DNA of 64,000 nucleotides from AC-32 sp963765785 (GTDB lineage: Bacteria > Actinomycetota > Thermoleophilia > Gaiellales > Gaiellaceae): contig CAVXXW010000019.1 of the NCBI GenBank assembly GCA_963765785.1, positions 1 to 64,000 on the forward strand, written 5' to 3'. Each line of letters starts with the position of its first letter. The stretch's first letter is position 1. Made by a program: the position numbers and the translations under genes. Shown piece after piece: positions 33,034 through 40,732 of this stretch. The notes beneath the pieces are model-generated. The model searched no databases and had not been told where the DNA came from. It worked only from the letters and a program-made list of their open reading frames with translations.

Positions 33034-34814
33034 GGCGCTACGTCGGAGTACGCCGAGGCGTTGACGTCCGCCCAGGAGACGTCAGACCAGGAGACGTCCG
33101 ACCAGGACACGTCGGACCAGGAGACGTCGCCCCAGGAGACGTCCGACCAGGAGACGTCCGACCACGAGACGTCGGACCAGGAGACGTCGGCCCAGCCGTC
33201 AAGCCAGGAGACCGCGTCCCAGGTCGGCGACGCCTTGGCCGCGTCGAGCCACGAGACGTCGTCGAACATCGGCCCGTCGCCCTTCGGATCCGGGACGAGG
33301 AAGCCGTCGAGCGCACGGTTCGGGTTGGGCGGGCTCGCCAGCGCAACCGCGCCGGGCGCGTAGACCTCGCCGACGCCCGCTGCCAGCGTGCGCACCTTGC
33401 GCAGCGGCCGCGCCTCGTGCATCAGCGCGCCCTTGACCTGGTCCGGTGTCAGCCACGGGCGGAAGGCGAGCATGTCGGCCACGATCCCCGAGACGACCGG
33501 GGCCGCCAGGGAGGTGCCGGAGAGGTCGATGTACGTGCCGCCCGGAGTCCAGACCACCTGGCTGCCGCGCTCGGTCGCCAGCGTCGAGCCGGCCGGAACC
33601 GGCCCGATGATGCCGCGCCCCGGAGCGGCCAGCTCCGGCTTGGCGAAGCCGTCGAGCGTGTAGCCCCACGCCGACCACGGCGCGGTGTCGGCCCGCTCGA
33701 GGTTCGTCGAGCCGTGCAGGTCGAGCGCGCCCACGGTGATCGCGAACGGGTCGTTGCCCGGCGCGTACGCCATCGGCGTCGGCTTGGCGCCCTGGCCCTG
33801 GTTGCCCGCGGCCGCGACCACCACGACGCCGTTGAACCACAGCTTCTCGATCGCCTTGTCGAGCGGATCCCAGCGGAAGCTCGTCGCGCTCGCCGAGTGG
33901 AGCGAGAAGTTGGCGACGCGGATGTTGTAGGCCTTGCGGTTCTTCAGGATCCATTGGGCGGCCGCGATCACGTCGCTCGTGCGCGCCATGCCCTGGTCGT
34001 CCATCACGTCGAGGGAGACGATGCCGGCGGTCGGCGCCGCGCCCGAGAAGCCAGGAGCGGAGCCAGCCGCGACGCCGGCGACGAGCGTCCCGTGGCCGAG
34101 GCCGTCGCCGGCCGAGTTGCCCGGTAGCGACGAGAGGTTGAGGCTCGCGAGCACGCGGTTGCCGAAGTCCTTGCGTCCGGCCTCGAGGCCGGAGTCGACG
34201 AACGCGATCGTCGGCGTGCCGCCGCCCGGCTTCGTGCTCGGCGCGGGCAGCGAGTCCCAGAGCCGGTCGACGCCAACCGCCGCCGGCCACACCTGCGACG
34301 AGGTGAAGTTGGGCTGGTGCGGGTTGTTCGGCGGCTTCGGGCCCTTGGGGCCGTTGCCGTTCGGCTTCCCGCCGACCGCGTCGAGGACGACCTCCTGGTC
34401 GGGAGTGATGACGAGGTCGTGCTGCTCCGCGAGCTTCGGCAGGTCGCTCGCGACCACGTTGCCCGAGGCGCCGTCGACGATGTCGAGCCGCCGCTGGGAC
34501 TTCGTAAAGTCCTTGAGCGCGTCCGCGGCCTGGCCGTCGTCGCCCGTCGTGCTCTGCACGATCACTGGCACGGAGGCATTCGGCGTCTGTTGCGCCGCAC
34601 GCTGGAGCGAGGGCGCCAGGTAGCTCGGCGTCCACGAGGACTCGCCGTGACCGCCGCCCGCCGACGCGGCCAGCGGAGCCGCGAGGGTCAGCGCCAGCAG
34701 CAGGAGCAGCCCGCGCCTGACGGCTCGGTTACGCCCGTCGCCGCGGCCGCCGCCGCGTCTGGAGCCCCAAAGCCCGCTTCCGCGAGCCTCATCGCGCACG
34801 GTGTCGTCCCTCAA
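33030..34814 (-). CDS. secreted S8 subtilase with C-terminal DVSW repeats
   Basis: A 594-residue exported serine protease. A basic N-terminus and signal peptide (about residues 30-52) are followed by a short propeptide-like region and the S8 domain with the triad in AFVDSGLE (Asp), GHGTLVAG (His) and SGTSLAAP (Ser), plus the oxyanion Asn in AAGNQGQG. The last 80 residues contain DVSW at 5-residue spacing, eight times in a row, ending ADVNAS. This tail could be a wall or surface anchor. I chose the TTG at 34814 because GAGGGGA lies 6 bases upstream; a TTG at 34853 is an alternative. Confidence 0.88.
   Translation of the reverse strand: MRDDTVRDEARGSGLWGSRRGGGRGDGRNRAVRRGLLLLLALTLAAPLAASAGGGHGESSWTPSYLAPSLQRAAQQTPNASVPVIVQSTTGDDGQAADALKDFTKSQRRLDIVDGASGNVVASDLPKLAEQHDLVITPDQEVVLDAVGGKPNGNGPKGPKPPNNPHQPNFTSSQVWPAAVGVDRLWDSLPAPSTKPGGGTPTIAFVDSGLEAGRKDFGNRVLASLNLSSLPGNSAGDGLGHGTLVAGVAAGSAPGFSGAAPTAGIVSLDVMDDQGMARTSDVIAAAQWILKNRKAYNIRVANFSLHSASATSFRWDPLDKAIEKLWFNGVVVVAAAGNQGQGAKPTPMAYAPGNDPFAITVGALDLHGSTNLERADTAPWSAWGYTLDGFAKPELAAPGRGIIGPVPAGSTLATERGSQVVWTPGGTYIDLSGTSLAAPVVSGIVADMLAFRPWLTPDQVKGALMHEARPLRKVRTLAAGVGEVYAPGAVALASPPNPNRALDGFLVPDPKGDGPMFDDVSWLDAAKASPTWDAVSWLDGWADVSWSDVSWSDVSWSDVSWGDVSWSDVSWSDVSWSDVSWADVNASAYSDVAP
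33063..33195 (-). repeat. 15-bp tandem repeat coding for DVSW units
   Basis: Nine copies of a 15-bp unit containing GACGTC (one variant CACGTC at 33108) lie at exact 15-base intervals at the 3' end of the S8 protease gene. They encode pentapeptides of the form xDVSW. The near-identity of the DNA units suggests recent expansion by slippage. Confidence 0.85.
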
Positions 34815-34980
34815 CGTCGCTCCCCTCTTCCGCGCAGTTCGCGCGGGCCGCAAGTTCGTCCTCGAAGCCGACCGTAGGCGGGCGCGGATGAGCGGGAATC
34901 ACCCCTAAAGGGGATTCGCCGCGCGCTCACTCGTTCGGGGGACCAGGAACGGCGCGGGCGTGTCCCTATACTCGCGCCCG
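34815..34980. other. divergent region between S8 protease and aminotransferase
   Basis: No gene is seen. On the plus strand TATACT (34967-34972) lies 8 bases before the GTG at 34981, a clear -10 box for a leaderless transcript. On the minus strand GAGGGGA provides a Shine-Dalgarno sequence for the protease. Confidence 0.5.
34967..34972 (+). promoter_or_regulatory. -10 box TATACT, leaderless start at 34981
   Basis: TATACT lies 8 bases before the GTG start and no Shine-Dalgarno sequence is present. It is the closest match to the TATAAT consensus in the window. Confidence 0.5.
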
Positions 34981-36117
34981 GTGGCCAGCCTGCTCGACTA
35001 CCGCGAGCGGTTTCCGATCCTCGCGGAGACCACGTACCTGATCAACCACTCGCTCGGCGCGATGCCGGCGGCGGCCGAGGAGCGGCTGCTCGAGTACACG
35101 CGCGCCTGGAACACCCGCGGGGTGCGCGCCTGGGAGGACGGCTGGTGGGATCTGCCCGTGACCGTCGGCGACCAGATCGCGCGGCTGATCGGCGCGCCGC
35201 CTGGGTCGGTCTCGATGCATCAGAACGTGACGCTCGCAGAGGCGGTCGTCCTCTCGTGCTTCGACTTCGCCGGGCCGCGCCGCCGGATCGTCTACGAGGA
35301 GGGCAACTTCCCCTCGGTGCGCTATCTCTACCAGGCGCAGCGTGGGGCCGACATCCTCGTCGCGGCCGACGACGAGGGCGTCGCGGAGGCGATCGACGAC
35401 CGGACGCTGCTCGTCCCGGTCACGCACGTGCTCTTCAAGACCGGCGAGATCCAGGACGTCGAGGCGATCGTGGCGGCCGCGCGCGAGCACGGCGCCCTGG
35501 TCGTGCTCGACGCGTATCAGTCCGCCGGCGCCGTGCCGCTCGACGTGACCGCGCTCGACGTCGACTTCGCCGTCGGCGGGTCGGTCAAGTGGCTCTGCGG
35601 CGGGCCCGGCGCGGCGTGGCTCTACGTGCGGCCGGAGCTGGCGGCGACGCTCGAGCCGGCGATCACCGGCTGGCAGGCGCACGCGCGGCCGTTCGCCTTC
35701 GAGCCGGAGCAGGACTACGCGGAGGGCGCCTGGCGCTTCCTCACCGGCACGCCGAACGTGCCCGCGCTCTACGCCGCGACGGCTGGCTACGACGTGATCG
35801 AGGAGGTCGGTGTCGAGCGGGTCCGCGAGCGGTCGCTCGAGCTGACCACGCTGCTGATCGAGCTGCTCGACGAGGCCGGGTTCCCCGTCGGCAGCCCGCG
35901 CGACCCCTCGCGCCGCGGCGGAACGGTCGTCGTGAAGCCTCCCGGCCACGAGCAGGTCGGCCGCGGGCTGCTCGAGCGCGGCGTGATCCTCGACTCGCGG
36001 CCGGACGTCGGCCTGCGGCTGGGGCCGCACTTCTTCAACACCGAGGACGAGATGCGCTTCGCGGTCGAGCAGATCGTCGAGCTCGCCGGCGCTCAGAGCA
36101 CGAGCTTGCGGGCGTAG
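34981..36117 (+). CDS. class V PLP aminotransferase
   Basis: A 378-residue PLP enzyme of the class V fold, close to kynureninase and isopenicillin-N-epimerase-like proteins. It begins with ETTYLINHSLGAMP, a usual N-terminal substrate segment. LVVLDAYQSAGAVPLDV carries the Asp that pairs with the PLP ring, and GGSVKWLCGGPG carries the Schiff-base Lys. The C-terminal RLGPHFFNTEDE segment is also typical. The substrate is not known. The GTG has a -10 box 8 bases upstream. The last 25 bases overlap the opposing PIG-L gene. Confidence 0.87.
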   Translation: MASLLDYRERFPILAETTYLINHSLGAMPAAAEERLLEYTRAWNTRGVRAWEDGWWDLPVTVGDQIARLIGAPPGSVSMHQNVTLAEAVVLSCFDFAGPRRRIVYEEGNFPSVRYLYQAQRGADILVAADDEGVAEAIDDRTLLVPVTHVLFKTGEIQDVEAIVAAAREHGALVVLDAYQSAGAVPLDVTALDVDFAVGGSVKWLCGGPGAAWLYVRPELAATLEPAITGWQAHARPFAFEPEQDYAEGAWRFLTGTPNVPALYAATAGYDVIEEVGVERVRERSLELTTLLIELLDEAGFPVGSPRDPSRRGGTVVVKPPGHEQVGRGLLERGVILDSRPDVGLRLGPHFFNTEDEMRFAVEQIVELAGAQSTSLRA

Positions 36118-36725
36118 AACGCCTCGGCGAGTCCGCTCGGCGAGCGGCACTCCATCCCGCGCAGGCGCATGAGCGCGCGGAAGAGCGACTCGTCGAACCA
36201 CGGCTTCGCGGCCTGCGACGGGAACGACTCGAGCAGCGCCGAGACCTTCGCGGCGGCGACCGGCTCGTCCAGCGGCACGAACATGCTCGGCGTGCCGAGG
36301 TCGCCGTCGTACTTCGGGATCTCGTACTCGAGGATCAGGTGGTCGCGGAACGTGTTCCAGGTCAGCTCGCAGACGAGCCGATGGTCCTGATGCCGGTCGT
36401 TGTCGGTGTGCGTGAGGACGAGGTCGGGCTCGACCGCCTTGAGCGTCTCGAAGTAGTCCTTCACCTCGCGGCCGTACTTGAAGAACGCGTCCTCGAAGTC
36501 GCGGATCTCGACCGTCGCCGCGCCGAACGCCCGCGCTCCCGCCTCTGCCTCCTCGAACCGCGCGCCCGCGGCGCTGAGCACGACCCACGTGAGCTCGAGC
36601 TGAGGCACCTCGCGCGCGAGTCGGAGCAGCGTCCCGCCGCAGCCCAGCTCGATGTCGTCGGCGTGGGCGCCGACCGCGAGCACGGCCAGGCGCTCGCGCC
36701 CGGCCGCGAGGTCGAGGGTCAGCAC
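36093..36725 (-). CDS. PIG-L family deacetylase
   Basis: A 210-residue LmbE/PIG-L protein, a zinc N-deacetylase acting on N-acetyl sugars. AHADDIELGCGG (about residues 20-31) carries the His-Asp-Asp metal site, and HQDHRLV the second His group. The subfamily is often found behind sugar nucleotidyltransferase genes in surface-glycan loci. The GTG start lies 3 codons inside a 16-codon open frame that encodes the start of such a nucleotidyltransferase, whose TGA overlaps this gene. It may therefore be translated by coupling to that short peptide. Confidence 0.88.
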   Translation of the reverse strand: MLTLDLAAGRERLAVLAVGAHADDIELGCGGTLLRLAREVPQLELTWVVLSAAGARFEEAEAGARAFGAATVEIRDFEDAFFKYGREVKDYFETLKAVEPDLVLTHTDNDRHQDHRLVCELTWNTFRDHLILEYEIPKYDGDLGTPSMFVPLDEPVAAAKVSALLESFPSQAAKPWFDESLFRALMRLRGMECRSPSGLAEAFYARKLVL

Positions 36726-36769
36726 TCGAGGCGCATGCCCCGACCGCCGCAGAAGATCACGACCTTCAC
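36719..36769 (-). pseudogene. 16-codon remnant of a sugar nucleotidyltransferase
   Basis: A GTG at 36769 opens a 16-residue frame reading MKVVIFCGGRGMRLEC and then TGA. The GGRGxRL motif with its preceding VVIFC strand is the first strand and loop of glucose-1-phosphate cytidylyl- and related nucleotidyltransferases. The rest of such a gene is missing, and the frame stops in the start of the PIG-L gene. It may survive only as a leader peptide with the old promoter. Confidence 0.55.
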
Positions 36770-36778
36770 GACAGGCCT

Positions 36779-36784
36779 ACTGTA
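36779..36784 (-). promoter_or_regulatory. -10 box TACAGT before the nucleotidyltransferase remnant
   Basis: On the minus strand TACAGT lies 9 bases before the GTG at 36769, fitting the leaderless pattern. It would drive the remnant and the PIG-L gene. Confidence 0.4.
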
Positions 36785-36806
36785 GGGCGATTCGCGCGGA
36801 TTGCCA

Positions 36807-37439
36807 TCACCCTCCGAGGGTTTCGAGGAGCTTCGCGGCGTACGCAGGGCCGGTCGGCTCGTCCTCGTGCTTGAAGTAGCCGTAGACGCGCGCCCCCTCG
36901 CCGAGCAGCGCGCCGACGCGGCCCGCCCACTCCTCGATCGCCGCGTCGTCGTACGGCGGGTCGCGGAAGCGCAGGTAGCGGAACGGCGCGTCGGCGTCGA
37001 GCTGGTTCACGCGCACGGGAACCTCGACGCCGTCCCAGGATTCGTGCCGGAAGTCCCACGCGACCTCGAGCTCCGGGTCGAGCGAGTCGCGGAGCAGCAG
37101 GAGGAACCCATCGTCGCGCTTCCGGTCGAGCACGACGAGGATCGGCCCGAGCTTGTCGCCGAGCAGGCGCAGGCGCTCGCAGAAGGTGCCGACGAGCCCG
37201 AGGCGCGACGCGTGGGTGATCAGGCGCGGCATCCGCACGGCGAAGCGGAACTCCGTCGGCACCTGCTCGGCCCAGCCCGCGAAGTGCTCCTCGGACGGCA
37301 GCTGGTAGGCGCTGGCGTTCAGCTCGACAGTTCGGAAGTGCTCCGCGTAGTGGCGCAGGAACTCCTTCGGGCGCGCGTCGGCAGGGTAGAAGCCCGGCTT
37401 CCAGGTCGGATAGGACCAGCCAGAGGTGCCGACATACAG
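36807..37439 (-). CDS. DUF72 family protein
   Basis: A 210-residue TIM-barrel-like protein of the DUF72 (YecE) family. It begins YVGTSGWSYPTWKPGFYP, the family start, and has FRTVELNASAYQLPS, a PILVVLDRKRDDGF barrel strand and the end motif ARVYGYFKHEDEPTGPAYA. Function is not established. The start is uncertain: the family start falls on CTG (37439) with no ATG, GTG or TTG in the right place, and a divergent promoter for thyX lies immediately upstream. CTG initiation or a small sequence error would explain this. Confidence 0.82.
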   Translation of the reverse strand: MYVGTSGWSYPTWKPGFYPADARPKEFLRHYAEHFRTVELNASAYQLPSEEHFAGWAEQVPTEFRFAVRMPRLITHASRLGLVGTFCERLRLLGDKLGPILVVLDRKRDDGFLLLLRDSLDPELEVAWDFRHESWDGVEVPVRVNQLDADAPFRYLRFRDPPYDDAAIEEWAGRVGALLGEGARVYGYFKHEDEPTGPAYAAKLLETLGG

Positions 37440-37445
37440 CCCCGC

Positions 37446-37451
37446 TAGACT
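37446..37451 (+). promoter_or_regulatory. -10 box TAGACT, leaderless start of thyX
   Basis: TAGACT lies 7 bases before the GTG at 37459, with no Shine-Dalgarno sequence. The DUF72 gene starts within 20 bases on the other strand. Confidence 0.5.
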
Positions 37452-37458
37452 CGCCCGC

Positions 37459-38166
37459 GTGGCGGTCACGGCCGAAGTGATACCGGACGGCACCATCCGC
37501 GTCCTCGACCATGGGTTCGTCCGGCTCGACGACGCGATGGCCGACGACCTCTCGGTCGTCAACGGCGCGCGGGTCAGCTTCGCCCGCCACAAGGACGAGA
37601 TTGACGAGTCCGACCAGGGCCTGATCCGCTTCCTGATGCGCGAGCGGCACGGGACGCCGTTCGAGCACAACGCGTTCCGGTTCCACGTCCGCTGCCCGAT
37701 CTTCGTGGCGCGCGAGTGGTTCCGGCACCGCGTCGGCTCCTTCAACGAGTTCAGCCTGCGGTACGCGCGGGCGACGGACGACTTCTACGTGCCCGAGCCC
37801 GAGGACGTGCGCACCCAGGTCGGCAAGCCGGGCGCGTACTCGTTCGAGGCGGTCCCGGACGAGATCGCCGAGACGACGCGCGACAAGCTGCAGGCCGTCT
37901 ACGAGACCGCGTACCTCGCGTACGAGCAACTGGTCGAGCTGGGCGTCGCGCGCGAGCTGGCGCGGTGCGTGCTGCCGGTCGGCGCCTACACGGAGTTCTA
38001 TTGGACGGTCAACGCGCGCTCGCTGATGAACTTCCTCTCGCTGCGCAACTCCGAGACGGCTCAGCGCGAGATCCGCCGCTACGCCGAGGCGTGCGAGCGG
38101 TTCCTCGAAGAGCAGATGCCGGTCACGTACGCAGCCTTCGTCGCGAACGACCGAGCGGCGCCTTAG
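37459..38166 (+). CDS. thyX: flavin-dependent thymidylate synthase ThyX
   Basis: A 235-residue ThyX, which makes dTMP from dUMP with FAD, NADPH and methylene-tetrahydrofolate. The ThyX motif RHRVGSFNEFSLRY (about residues 89-102) is complete. A GTPFEHNAFRFHVRCPIFVAR segment is typical. It replaces ThyA and saves reduced folate. The GTG at 37459 is preceded by TAGACT; an upstream start in the same frame would add 11 residues with no family match. The end overlaps the opposing anti-sigma gene by 4 bases. Confidence 0.96.
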   Translation: MAVTAEVIPDGTIRVLDHGFVRLDDAMADDLSVVNGARVSFARHKDEIDESDQGLIRFLMRERHGTPFEHNAFRFHVRCPIFVAREWFRHRVGSFNEFSLRYARATDDFYVPEPEDVRTQVGKPGAYSFEAVPDEIAETTRDKLQAVYETAYLAYEQLVELGVARELARCVLPVGAYTEFYWTVNARSLMNFLSLRNSETAQREIRRYAEACERFLEEQMPVTYAAFVANDRAAP

Positions 38167-38777
38167 ATTCGGCTAGTGCGCAGAACGACCGGGTGTGTCG
38201 TCGTGCCGCGGCCCTCGCGCGTGACGATCCAGCCCGAGTAGCTGCGGAGATCGTACGGCGCGTTCAGCCGGACGCTGTCGCCGCTCGTGAGCCGGAATGC
38301 GCCGCAGGTCGCGACGGCCTTGCCGTGACGGGTCAGGTACATCGCGTAGTACTGGCCCTGCGGCAGCTGCTTGAGGCCGTGGACGACGACCTTCAGCGGC
38401 CAGTTGCCGTTGGAGTCTTCGTTGCCGACCTGGATCACGGCGGAGGCGTTCGACGCGATCGCGGTGCCCTGCATCGTCACCGCGACCTTCGTCGGGAATT
38501 CCTTGCCACGGTGCTGGCCGGCGACGAAGCCGCCGACGAACGTGACGAGAGCGATCGCGGCGGCGAGCGCGAGGGCCAGCCCGGTCCGGCGCCGGGGCAG
38601 GAAGGCGACCGGGCTGTCCTCGCGAGGCGCGGGCTGCGGATCCGCAAGACGCGGCGGGAGCTCGGGGGGCGGCCCCGCGGCGACGAGCAGATCGTGGACG
38701 CGCTCGAGGCGCGCCGCCTCGTCGGGGCTCAGGTCGTCCCCGCCGACCAGCTCGTCGAAATTCGGTTCCCGGTTCAT
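38163..38777 (-). CDS. RskA-like anti-sigma factor
   Basis: A 204-residue membrane protein. An N-terminal cytoplasmic part (residues 1-60) that should hold the sigma factor lacks the zinc HCC motif. One membrane helix (about 66-88, TGLALALAAAIALVTFVGGF) is followed by an external RskA-type domain with the segments VVVHGLKQLPQGQYYAMYLTRHGK and SYSGWIVTREG. Release of the sigma factor probably needs regulated proteolysis, as known for RskA. The ATG overlaps the sigma gene stop by 4 bases, fixing the start and showing coupling. Confidence 0.9.
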   Translation of the reverse strand: MNREPNFDELVGGDDLSPDEAARLERVHDLLVAAGPPPELPPRLADPQPAPREDSPVAFLPRRRTGLALALAAAIALVTFVGGFVAGQHRGKEFPTKVAVTMQGTAIASNASAVIQVGNEDSNGNWPLKVVVHGLKQLPQGQYYAMYLTRHGKAVATCGAFRLTSGDSVRLNAPYDLRSYSGWIVTREGRGTTTHPVVLRTSRI

Positions 38778-39382
38778 CCCAGCTCCTCTTCGAGCAGTGT
38801 CGCCAAACGGGCGAGCGCTGCGCGTGTTCGTGTCTTGACGGTGCCCAGCGGAATTCCTAGAAACTCCGCAATCTCGGATTGCGAGAGCCCGCTCCAGTAG
38901 GCGAGCTCGATCACGCTGCGCTCGTTCTGGTTCAGCTCCTCGAGCGCGCGGTGGATGCGCCAGGCGGTCCAGCCTGCCTCGGCGCGCTCCGCGGGGCCGG
39001 CCTCGCCGGACGGCTCGTCCGGCACCTCGGTCGGCGTCTCGCTGCGGGCGCGGCCGCGGTCGGTGATCGCGTTGCGCGCGACCGCGTAGAGCCACGGCGC
39101 GCCGGGGCCGCGCTCGGGCTTGTAGCTCCGGGCGGCGCGCCAGATCGAGGCGAACGTCTCCTGCACCGCGTCCTCGGCGCGGCCGCGGTCGCCGAGGCGG
39201 CGCAGGGCGAGCCCGAAGACCGGCCGCGCGTAGCGCCCGTAGAGCACCTCGAAAGCGCCGCGGTCGCCGTCGGCCGAGCGAACGATCAACTCGCCGTCGC
39301 TGAGCTGGTTCGTAGCCACCGGCGGCATGGTGGCTGGTTCCGCGCGGCGCGGCAAGCAGAGTGGGTCGAGCGCAAGCTCCAT
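38774..39382 (-). CDS. ECF-type RNA polymerase sigma factor
   Basis: A 202-residue extracytoplasmic function sigma factor. Region 2 covers about residues 45-110 (RAEDAVQETFASIWRAARSY, then APWLYAVARNAITDRGR) and region 4 about 140-195 (LNQNERSVIELAYWSGLSQSEIAEFL, quoted here in part, then GTVKTRTRAAL). It is similar to the SigK group. It is followed by its anti-sigma gene. On the minus strand TAAAAC lies 6 bases before the ATG at 39382, so it may be leaderless; an ATG 18 codons later is an alternative start. Confidence 0.94.
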   Translation of the reverse strand: MELALDPLCLPRRAEPATMPPVATNQLSDGELIVRSADGDRGAFEVLYGRYARPVFGLALRRLGDRGRAEDAVQETFASIWRAARSYKPERGPGAPWLYAVARNAITDRGRARSETPTEVPDEPSGEAGPAERAEAGWTAWRIHRALEELNQNERSVIELAYWSGLSQSEIAEFLGIPLGTVKTRTRAALARLATLLEEELG

Positions 39383-39388
39383 CGCACT

Positions 39389-39394
39389 GTTTTA
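39389..39394 (-). promoter_or_regulatory. -10 box TAAAAC, leaderless start of the ECF sigma gene
   Basis: On the minus strand TAAAAC lies 6 bases before the ATG at 39382, with no Shine-Dalgarno sequence. It lies inside the 3' end of the SDR gene (39392-40051), so the sigma gene may also be read through from there. Confidence 0.4.
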
Positions 39395-40051
39395 CGGCGT
39401 TGAGGCGGCGCCGGATTTGAGCGCCCGGCCCCCGTCGACGAAGAGCGTCGTGCCGGTGACGAAGTCCGCTCCCGCGAGGTACGCGACGGCCGCGGCGACG
39501 TCCTCCGGCGAGCCGACGCGCCCGAGCAGCGTCTCGGCCGCGCGCCGCTTCTCCTGGCTGCGTTCGACGGCCACCGGGCCCGGCGCGACGCCGCAGACAC
39601 GCACCTCGGGCGCGAGCGCGCGTGCGAGCACGCGCGTGAGCATGGCCTGGGCCGCCTTCGCCGCGGAGTGCGCGACGAACGCGGGCCAGGGCTGGTAGCC
39701 GGCGACGTCCTCGATCATCACGACGCAGCCGCGGCTCGCGCGCAGGTGCGGGGCCGCCGCCTGAGTGACGAAGAAGCTGCCCTTCGCCGTCGCTCCGAAC
39801 GCCGCGTCCCAGTCGTCCTCCGTCAGCTCGTCGAATGGCTTCGGCGCGAAGCCCTCGCCGGCGCAGTTGACCAGCAGGTCGAGCCCGCCGAGCTCGCGCA
39901 CGGCCCGTTCTACGAGCAGCCGCGCGTCTTCGGGCCGCGACACGTCGCCGTCGGCTCGCCCGGCCGCGAACACCGACCAGCCGTCGCGCTCGAGCCGCTG
40001 CACGATCGCCTCGCCGACCCGGCCTCTTCCTCCCGTGACGAGCGCCTTCAC
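39392..40051 (-). CDS. short-chain dehydrogenase/reductase
   Basis: A 219-residue classical SDR. GGRGRVGEAIVQRL (about residues 7-20) is the cofactor loop and LLVNCAGEG the NAG motif. The usual YxxxK is altered: the active-site region reads FVAHSAAKAAQ, so the Tyr is replaced by His while the Lys is kept. Activity is therefore uncertain. VAPGPVAVERS and LFVDGGRAL at the end are typical. It starts at a GTG with TAGACT 6 bases upstream. It ends 10 bases before the ECF sigma gene on the same strand. Confidence 0.85.
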   Translation of the reverse strand: MKALVTGGRGRVGEAIVQRLERDGWSVFAAGRADGDVSRPEDARLLVERAVRELGGLDLLVNCAGEGFAPKPFDELTEDDWDAAFGATAKGSFFVTQAAAPHLRASRGCVVMIEDVAGYQPWPAFVAHSAAKAAQAMLTRVLARALAPEVRVCGVAPGPVAVERSQEKRRAAETLLGRVGSPEDVAAAVAYLAGADFVTGTTLFVDGGRALKSGAASTP

Positions 40052-40057
40052 GCGGCG

Positions 40058-40063
40058 AGTCTA
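40058..40063 (-). promoter_or_regulatory. -10 box TAGACT, leaderless start at 40051
   Basis: On the minus strand TAGACT lies 6 bases before the GTG of the short-chain dehydrogenase. No Shine-Dalgarno sequence is present. Confidence 0.5.
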
Positions 40064-40105
40064 AGCAGTTAGCAAGTTTCGGCCCTGAGCGGCGACTTCT
40101 TCGGC

Positions 40106-40732
40106 ATGAAGACCTTCCTGACCGTCACCGTCCTCGGCGCCGCGCTCGCGACCGCGGCAAACGCCGCCGCGCCGACCTTGACCCTCACGTCCAACGCGAC
40201 CGTCGTCGCCTACGGCAAGCCGCTGACCCTGAGCGGCCAGCTGTCGGGGGCAAAGCCGAGCCAGACCGTCGGCGTCGACGGCCTCGCCTGCGGCACGACC
40301 CGCGCGGCGAAGGTCACGAGTGCCAAGACGACCGCCACCGGTGCCTACTCGGCCGCCGTCACGCCCACGGGCGGCACGAGCTACCAGGCGACGTACAAGA
40401 ACGTGAAGAGCGCGTCGGTGGCCGTCACGGTCAAGCCGACGCTCGCGCTCTCGAAGAGCGGCACGACGTGGACGGCGAAGGTGACCGCCGGCCAGGCACT
40501 GACGGGCAAGGCGGTCCTCTTCCAGCGCTACGTGAAGCTGACGAAGCGCTGGAAGCAGGTGAAGCGCGTGCTCCTGACCGCGACCACGCCGGGCCCGGCG
40601 AAGCCGACGGTGATCAGCTCCGCGACGTTCACGGCGAAGCTCGCGCGCGGGACGCGGGTCCGCCTCGCGATCTCCACGGCCCAGGCCGGGCCGTGCTATG
40701 TCGCAGCGACGAGCCCGTCGCTCCGCAACTAG
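40106..40732 (+). CDS. secreted protein with Ig-like repeats, function unknown
   Basis: A 208-residue protein with a clear signal peptide (about residues 1-21, ending ANA). The mature part is rich in Thr, Ser, Lys and Ala, with alternating beta strands such as LTLSGQLSGAKPSQTV and a second module beginning VTVKPTLALSKSG, which suggests two Ig-like folds. One cysteine occurs in each half (GLACGTT, GPCYVA). It is probably an exported surface protein. The last 4 bases overlap the opposing superoxide dismutase gene. Confidence 0.7.
   Translation: MKTFLTVTVLGAALATAANAAAPTLTLTSNATVVAYGKPLTLSGQLSGAKPSQTVGVDGLACGTTRAAKVTSAKTTATGAYSAAVTPTGGTSYQATYKNVKSASVAVTVKPTLALSKSGTTWTAKVTAGQALTGKAVLFQRYVKLTKRWKQVKRVLLTATTPGPAKPTVISSATFTAKLARGTRVRLAISTAQAGPCYVAATSPSLRN

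Noticed and set aside
33063..33195. Possible CRISPR array because of regular 15-bp repeats
   Set aside because: There are no spacers. The units are in frame within the S8 protease gene and encode DVSW pentapeptides.
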